In this document: positions 59,451 through 64,000 of the stretch, one piece after another
Layout of the letters: each line of letters starts with the position of its first letter
Numbering within the stretch: the stretch's first letter is position 1
Origin: an uncultured Selenomonadales bacterium
Lineage (GTDB): Bacteria > Bacillota > Negativicutes > DSM-1736 > Dendrosporobacteraceae
Assembly (NCBI GenBank): GCA_946407015.1
Contig: CAMJML010000003.1
Span: forward strand, 62,001-126,000
Direction of reading: 5' to 3'
Length of the DNA: 64,000 nt
The notes under the pieces: generated by a model
Told to the model about the DNA's origin: nothing
Database searches by the model: none
The model's input: the letters and a program-made list of their open reading frames with translations, nothing else
Translations under genes and position numbers: made by a program

Positions 59451-61529
59451 TTGAAAGAGTACAGAAGCAGCAACTTAAGAAATGTTGGGATTGCATCACA
59501 CGGAGGAGCTGGGAAGACGTCACTGACTGAATCACTTCTGTTTAACTCGGGAACCATTAGCCGTTTAGGCAAGGTTGATGACGGCACAACCACAACAGAC
59601 TTTGAACCTGAAGAAATCAGACGAAAAGTAACAATTAGCACTGCATTGGCACCTTGTGAATGGCGTGAACATAAAATAAACTTTGTGGATACGCCAGGAT
59701 ATGCGGATTTTGTGGCTGAAGTGAAAGGGGCCTTTAGGGCGGTTGACAGCGCGATTATCGTATTATGCGCTGCGGCTGGAGTGGAGGTAGAAACGGAAAA
59801 AGTTTGGCGATATGCTGAGGAAATAAAGTTGCCGCGGTTGGTATTTGTTAATAAAATGGATCGTGAAAATGCCGATTTTTATTCGGTTTTGAACAGCATG
59901 CGCAGCGGGATCAGCCCAAATATTATTCCAATTCAACTGCCTATTGGTGCGGAAGAAGGTTTTAAAGGGGTCATTGATTTAGTTGTTTTAAAAGCGTATC
60001 ATTCTATGGGCGGAAATAAGTTTGCCGAGGGTGAAATCCCTGATGAGCTTCTTGACCAGGCATTGGATGCAAGGCAGCAACTGATTGAAGCTGCAGCCGA
60101 AATGGACGATGATTTATTAACGAAATATTTAGATGGTGAAGAGCTAACCAATGAGGAAATTAAGCAAGGGCTTTTAACAGGCGTTGGTCAAGCTAAACTC
60201 TTTCCAGTCATGTGCGGTTCTGCCTATCGCAATATTGGCATTGCGCAGTTGCTGGACTCTGTTTTGGATTATTTGCCATCACCGGAAAAACGAATTATAA
60301 CCGGAAAGCATCCGTTAACCCAAGCTGCGCTCACTTTAAAAAGTACGGATCCATTTTCAGCCATGATTTTTAAAACAACAGCAGATCCTTTTGTTGGCAG
60401 ACTTAGCTACATTCGGGTTTTTTCAGGATCAATGAAGCCGGATAGTATTTTGTATAACGCGTCCAAGGGAAAAGCCGAACGAATTGGTAATGTATTTACT
60501 CTTAGAGGTAAACACCAGGAAGCGCTAACCCATGTTCATGCCGGTGATATTGCAGTGGTTGCAAAGCTTCAGGAAACAGGAACGGGTGATACCCTATGTG
60601 ATAAAGATAAGCCTGTTATCTTTGACGCCCTGTCTTATCCTACACCAATGTTTACAATGTGCCTAGAAACAAAAAATAAAGGTGATGAAGATAAGATTGG
60701 CAATGCGCTAAATCGGATTATTGACGAAGATCCAACGATTAAGATCAAAAAGGACGCTGAAACAGGGCAATTGCTTGTAAGTGGTATTGGTGAGTTGCAT
60801 CTCGATATTATGACAGAGCGAATAAAACGCAAATTTGGTGTGGATGTTTTACTTAAGCCTCCGAAGGTACCTTATCGTGAAACGATTAGAGGCAGTGTTA
60901 AAATAGAAGGCAAGCATAAAAAACAAAGTGGCGGTCATGGGCAATTTGGCCATGTCTGGTTACAGTTAGATCCATTAACACCTGGTGGAAATTTTGAATT
61001 TGTCGATTCTATTTTTGGTGGTGCTGTACCTCGGCAATATATTCCGGCTGTTGAAAAAGGTGTTCGCGAAACGCTGACCGGAGGCGTTTTGGCTGGTTTC
61101 CCAATGGTTGATGTAAAAGTCACCTTATATGACGGTTCCTACCATACTGTAGACTCTTCGGAAATGGCGTTTAAGATAGCGAGCTCAATGGCTATTCGCA
61201 AGGGGGCTATGCAAGCTAAACCGGTACTGCTTGAACCCATTTGCACCATCGAAGTCAAAGTGCCAGAATCCTTTATGGGTGACGTCATAGGCGACTTAAA
61301 CGGTAAAAGAGGACGAATTCAGGGAATGGAGCCGGTTGGAGAAGGGCTTGGACTTGTCAAAGCACAGGTTCCCATGTCGGAACTGTTTAAATATGCGATC
61401 GACTTGCGGTCGATTACTCAAGGGCGTGGTGATTTTAATATGCATTTTTCTCACTATGAGGAAGTGCCACAGCGTTTGGCAGAAAACATCATTGCAACAA
61501 GTAAAAAAGATACACTTGTTGAAGTGTAG
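59451..61529 (+). CDS. fusA: Elongation factor G-like GTPase (EF-G type II)
   Basis: 692-residue translational GTPase with all five EF-G domains. P loop SHGGAGKTSLTE instead of AHIDAGKTT, and switch II DTPGYADF instead of DTPGHVDF, so the usual catalytic His is Tyr, as in the second-type EF-G paralogs; NKMDREN is the G4 motif. Later GGHGQFGHVWL and SMAIRKGAMQA are typical of domains IV-V. Start TTG 59451 after AGGAGGG. A canonical fusA likely lies elsewhere. Confidence 0.88.
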   Translation: MKEYRSSNLRNVGIASHGGAGKTSLTESLLFNSGTISRLGKVDDGTTTTDFEPEEIRRKVTISTALAPCEWREHKINFVDTPGYADFVAEVKGAFRAVDSAIIVLCAAAGVEVETEKVWRYAEEIKLPRLVFVNKMDRENADFYSVLNSMRSGISPNIIPIQLPIGAEEGFKGVIDLVVLKAYHSMGGNKFAEGEIPDELLDQALDARQQLIEAAAEMDDDLLTKYLDGEELTNEEIKQGLLTGVGQAKLFPVMCGSAYRNIGIAQLLDSVLDYLPSPEKRIITGKHPLTQAALTLKSTDPFSAMIFKTTADPFVGRLSYIRVFSGSMKPDSILYNASKGKAERIGNVFTLRGKHQEALTHVHAGDIAVVAKLQETGTGDTLCDKDKPVIFDALSYPTPMFTMCLETKNKGDEDKIGNALNRIIDEDPTIKIKKDAETGQLLVSGIGELHLDIMTERIKRKFGVDVLLKPPKVPYRETIRGSVKIEGKHKKQSGGHGQFGHVWLQLDPLTPGGNFEFVDSIFGGAVPRQYIPAVEKGVRETLTGGVLAGFPMVDVKVTLYDGSYHTVDSSEMAFKIASSMAIRKGAMQAKPVLLEPICTIEVKVPESFMGDVIGDLNGKRGRIQGMEPVGEGLGLVKAQVPMSELFKYAIDLRSITQGRGDFNMHFSHYEEVPQRLAENIIATSKKDTLVEV

Positions 61530-61547
61530 CCAGGATTGGCAAAATAA

Positions 61548-61582
61548 AACCAGCTATCACAATTGTGATAGCTGGTTGTTTT
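61548..61582 (+). terminator. Palindromic terminator after EF-G2
   Basis: 61548-61562 and 61563-61577 are exact reverse complements, then GTTTTT. It lies 13 bases from the oppositely transcribed tRNA genes. Confidence 0.85.
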
Positions 61583-61594
61583 TGAGTGAGATGA

Positions 61595-61670
61595 TGGCTG
61601 GGGCGGCTGGACTCGAACCAACGCATGCGGGAGTCAAAGTCCCGTGCCTTACCAACTTGGCTACGCCCCA
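61595..61670 (-). tRNA. tRNA-Gln (anticodon TTG)
   Basis: 76 bases with CCA encoded. Acceptor TGGGGCG pairs with CGCCCCA, anticodon stem CGGGA/TCCCG with loop CTTTGAC (TTG), T loop TTCGAGT. Second gene of a two-tRNA unit. Confidence 0.95.
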
Positions 61671-61674
61671 ATCA

Positions 61675-61751
61675 TGGTCGGGATGACACGACTTGAACGT
61701 GCGACCCCTGCGTCCCGAACGCAGTGCTCTACCAAACTGAGCTACATCCCG
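61675..61751 (-). tRNA. tRNA-Pro (anticodon CGG)
   Basis: 77 bases with CCA encoded. Acceptor CGGGATG/CATCCCG, anticodon stem CTGCG/CGCAG with loop TTCGGGA (CGG), T loop TTCAAGT. First gene of the unit, four bases before tRNA-Gln. Confidence 0.95.
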
Positions 61752-61762
61752 TAACAGTATGT

Positions 61763-61791
61763 ATAATAAAATAATATTTCCAGAATGTCAA
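61763..61791 (-). promoter_or_regulatory. Sigma-A promoter of tRNA-Pro/tRNA-Gln
   Basis: On the - strand TTGACA (61791-61786), 17 bases, TATTAT (61768-61763), 11 bases before the tRNA-Pro 5' end. Confidence 0.78.
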
Positions 61792-61803
61792 GAATTATGT
61801 AGG

Positions 61804-63489
61804 TTAATTGTGATTGGAATTTACTAGTGATAATTTTAATGTCGGTTTTAAAGATATTTCGAATGTTCGCTCCCAAGGCAAGCAAGCGCGAATAGTTAAT
61901 GACGTCACAGTGAGTTCTACCGGCCCCTGAGAAGTTACAATCGTAAGCGGGCTGCGAAAGGCTGTACTATATAGTAGCTGCTGAGATTTATACTGCATGA
62001 TGCGGCTGATGACCGTATTGGTTCCTTCATAATAAGAGCCAAGCTGATAAGGATTTATGTTTAATGCTTGTAAGACTTTATTTACTACAGGCTGAACTTC
62101 TTTAAGATAATACCAGTCATCTAAAAACCGGGCAGTTAAAAATTCCAAATTGTGTTTATACAATGCAAAGAGCTGATCATTCGTTTTCATATTTGGAAGA
62201 GTCGCTGTAAAAATGGTTGCCTGGGTAATGGCGGTACCAATAGAATTACTGGTTGTATTCCAGCCGGCATAGGCAATTAATTTAGTAAGGGCAACATTGT
62301 CGCGTAATAAAAAGGGAAATACAGTTTCTGATGATGAAAACTCTTCGCTCAGGTCTACTAAAGCTACTTTATAGCCGCTATCCAATAAAGCTTGTATCTC
62401 ACGAGCGGAATGAGGCACTGTCGAATACTGATTGCTTCGAGTTCCAACCTGAATAAAAAGAACAAAATCCGCTTGTTCTGGTGATTGTACTGGAATTCCG
62501 CCAACTAACGCGATTTTTTCTGCTGCGGTAGTGGCTACTGAATGCGGCATATAGGGCATAACGGTATAAGGGGCTTGTTCATCAGCGTAGGCCACAAAAA
62601 TTTTAGGCTGGTAATTGTTTAATTTAGCTGAAATTTGGCCGAGCAGGGTTAGCGCAACTTCATCTGTTCCTCTCGTGATCGAAACCCGATTTTGAATAGC
62701 TGGTTTTTGGGCTACAAGATGTTTTAATCGCTGCTTGGTGATATTCGGCATTCCAAAAGGCTGTCCATCATCTTGGCCAAGGATAAGGCTGGTGATTACT
62801 TTTTTATCGACTAGTTCAATAAGCATTGAATTTTGCGCCATATTTTGCTGATAAAGGCATTCATAATTATTGATAACTGCTGCTGGAATTTGTTGTTCCA
62901 GTTTTTCTAATTTAAGAATGTCGACCGGATTTTCAAAAGTGTAGATCTGATCTTTTAAAACCGAATAATCCAACATACTTTTCTGATATTGGCTTGTTGC
63001 CGTGTTATCAGCAATTAATAATCGCGGAATAATACTAAAGGCATAAATCGGCAATTGAGGGTATTCGGCATGAATGGTGCTAAGCAGTTGAGAAACGCCA
63101 TTAACATCGTTCAATGTTCCTGCTGACTGGCGGGAAGCTAATAAGCCACCGTGAACAAGCATATCAATAGATAGGATTGCGGCATCGGCATATTGGACTT
63201 CTTGTTTCAGCCATTGGCGCAAAGCTTGTGGATTGCCTGGTGTTTTATAATGGTCCAGGAGTTCTTTCGGGGGCAATATAACTTTTATATTAGCGATCTG
63301 AGCCAAGTCAGTAACGAATGTCGTACAGGCCGGGCGGCTATCTAATGGTATCAAGATGATTCTTAGGCGATAGTCTGAATTGTCTCCTGGGGATACAGGT
63401 GAAGTCGAATAAAAGGGAGTATAATGATTGAATGCTGTAAAGAAAAGCACGAAAAATATAGTCAGCACCAAGAAGTAAATTTTGCGCAT
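61804..63489 (-). CDS. DUF4127 family exported protein
   Basis: 561 residues. A hydrophobic N-terminus (FLVLTIFFVLFFTAFNHY) acts as signal or anchor; LRIILIPLDSRPACTTFV is the DUF4127 signature, with ILSIDMLVHGGLLASRQ and LILGQDDGQPFGMP further on. Function unknown. ATG 63489 follows GAAGGTGACTT. Convergent/adjacent to the tRNA pair; monocistronic. Confidence 0.85.
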   Translation of the reverse strand: MRKIYFLVLTIFFVLFFTAFNHYTPFYSTSPVSPGDNSDYRLRIILIPLDSRPACTTFVTDLAQIANIKVILPPKELLDHYKTPGNPQALRQWLKQEVQYADAAILSIDMLVHGGLLASRQSAGTLNDVNGVSQLLSTIHAEYPQLPIYAFSIIPRLLIADNTATSQYQKSMLDYSVLKDQIYTFENPVDILKLEKLEQQIPAAVINNYECLYQQNMAQNSMLIELVDKKVITSLILGQDDGQPFGMPNITKQRLKHLVAQKPAIQNRVSITRGTDEVALTLLGQISAKLNNYQPKIFVAYADEQAPYTVMPYMPHSVATTAAEKIALVGGIPVQSPEQADFVLFIQVGTRSNQYSTVPHSAREIQALLDSGYKVALVDLSEEFSSSETVFPFLLRDNVALTKLIAYAGWNTTSNSIGTAITQATIFTATLPNMKTNDQLFALYKHNLEFLTARFLDDWYYLKEVQPVVNKVLQALNINPYQLGSYYEGTNTVISRIMQYKSQQLLYSTAFRSPLTIVTSQGPVELTVTSLTIRACLPWERTFEISLKPTLKLSLVNSNHN

Positions 63490-63651
63490 AAGTCACCTTC
63501 TTTCATCCAAAAAAAGTATCTTCGCGATGATTTGCAAAATTCCTTGTCTATGCTCTGCCAATATAACGATTAGCGGGCGAATTCGTATAGCAATCGATGT
63601 AACTTGTCTAAAAATGTGCTACAATATAGTATATAATAATAGAGGTAATTT

Positions 63652-64000
63652 ATGAGAATTATAACAGGAAGCGCCAAAGGAACTAAATTAAAAGCTCCGC
63701 GCGGGCTAGATACCAGACCTACCACGGATCGGGTTAAAGAGTCTATCTTTAATATTTTGGGGAATGCCGTTGACGGTGCATCGGTTTTAGACTTGTTTGC
63801 CGGTACCGGTGGATTGGGGTTAGAAGCATTAAGCCGTGGAGCAACACATGCCGTATTTGTTGATCAAAGTTTAGCCAGTATTGCCGTAATCAAAGAGAAT
63901 ATTGCATGTACTAAAATGGCGGAAAAAGCAGAAATAGTAAAAAATGATGTAATCAAGACACTGGAAAAACTATCGGATAAGGCGTATTTTTTTGATATCG
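63652..64000 (+). CDS. rsmD: 16S rRNA m2G966 methyltransferase RsmD (3' end outside window)
   Basis: N-terminal 116 codons of an expected 180-190. [34 protein letters not shown] and SAM motif [20 protein letters not shown] identify RsmD. ATG 63652 follows AGAGGTAAT. The catalytic NPPY-type motif is beyond the window. Confidence 0.93.
   Translation, partial: MRIITGSAKGTKLKAPRGLDTRPTTDRVKESIFNILGNAVDGASVLDLFAGTGGLGLEALSRGATHAVFVDQSLASIAVIKENIACTKMAEKAEIVKNDVIKTLEKLSDKAYFFDI

Noticed and set aside
1-64000. CRISPR array, IS element, prophage or rRNA
   Set aside because: No regular short repeats with spacers, no transposase, phage structural or rRNA sequence was seen; the serine-recombinase element is the only mobile unit.

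Overview
The window is a dense, mostly + strand stretch of an endospore-forming Firmicute chromosome. Many genes are specific to sporulation: spoIIAA-spoIIAB-sigF, the spoVA cluster, gerW, spmA-spmB, spoIIP, spoIVA and a 26-codon spoVM. The IspH-S1 fusion, the spoVA set without AA/AB and the DUF512-der-plsY-gpsA-spoIVA order fit the Clostridia/Negativicutes side; a Sporomusaceae (Pelosinus-like) host is my inference, and no rRNA or outer-membrane gene is present to test it. Shine-Dalgarno sites are strong, starts are ATG, GTG or TTG, and most operons end in long, often perfect hairpins.

Layout. 1-3.4 kb: xerD (cut by the window edge), deoB, pdp. 3.4-6.3 kb: dacF and the spoIIA operon behind a near-consensus sigma-H promoter. 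6.3-12 kb: a small membrane protein, dodecin, then spoVAC-D-Eb, two unfamiliar genes, spoVAEa and spoVAF. 12-18.5 kb: a lipoprotein, lysA, an M50 protease, trpS, scpA-scpB, DUF2953-gerW. 18.6-21.7 kb: small spore-type proteins, a DD-carboxypeptidase, spmA-spmB.

21.8-26.8 kb is the most unusual region. A flavoprotein gene is split by a 3.6-kb element carrying a large serine recombinase and several tiny genes. The two breakpoints share GCTGTAG, and joining them restores one uninterrupted 430-codon frame that runs straight into the gene for an iron-sulfur/flavin partner subunit. This is the architecture of sporulation intervening elements such as skin (sigK), but the target is a redox gene. Whether it excises, and when, cannot be told from sequence.

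26.8-34.1 kb: the partner subunit, rluB, a HI0933-type flavoprotein, a hypothetical protein, aroF-aroA-cmk-plsC. 34.2-36.4 kb: cstA behind an overlapping 17-codon upstream frame. 36.6-48.2 kb: ispH-S1 fusion, fni, DUF1614-spoIIP, DUF512, der, plsY, gpsA, spoIVA. 48.3-53.1 kb: an ACT protein with hom-thrB, tRNA-Pro(GGG), a KimA-type potassium transporter. 53.1-59.3 kb: an aminotransferase, SRPBCC protein, htpX, M42 peptidase, gamma carbonic anhydrase, ndk, cobalamin adenosyltransferase, spoVM. 59.4-64 kb: a second-type EF-G, tRNA-Gln(TTG) and tRNA-Pro(CGG) on the - strand, DUF4127, and the start of rsmD.

Together the sporulation genes cover forespore sigma control (spoIIA), engulfment (spoIIP), coat basement layer (spoIVA with spoVM), dipicolinate handling (spoVA), and cortex, core and germination properties (dacF, spmAB, gerW).
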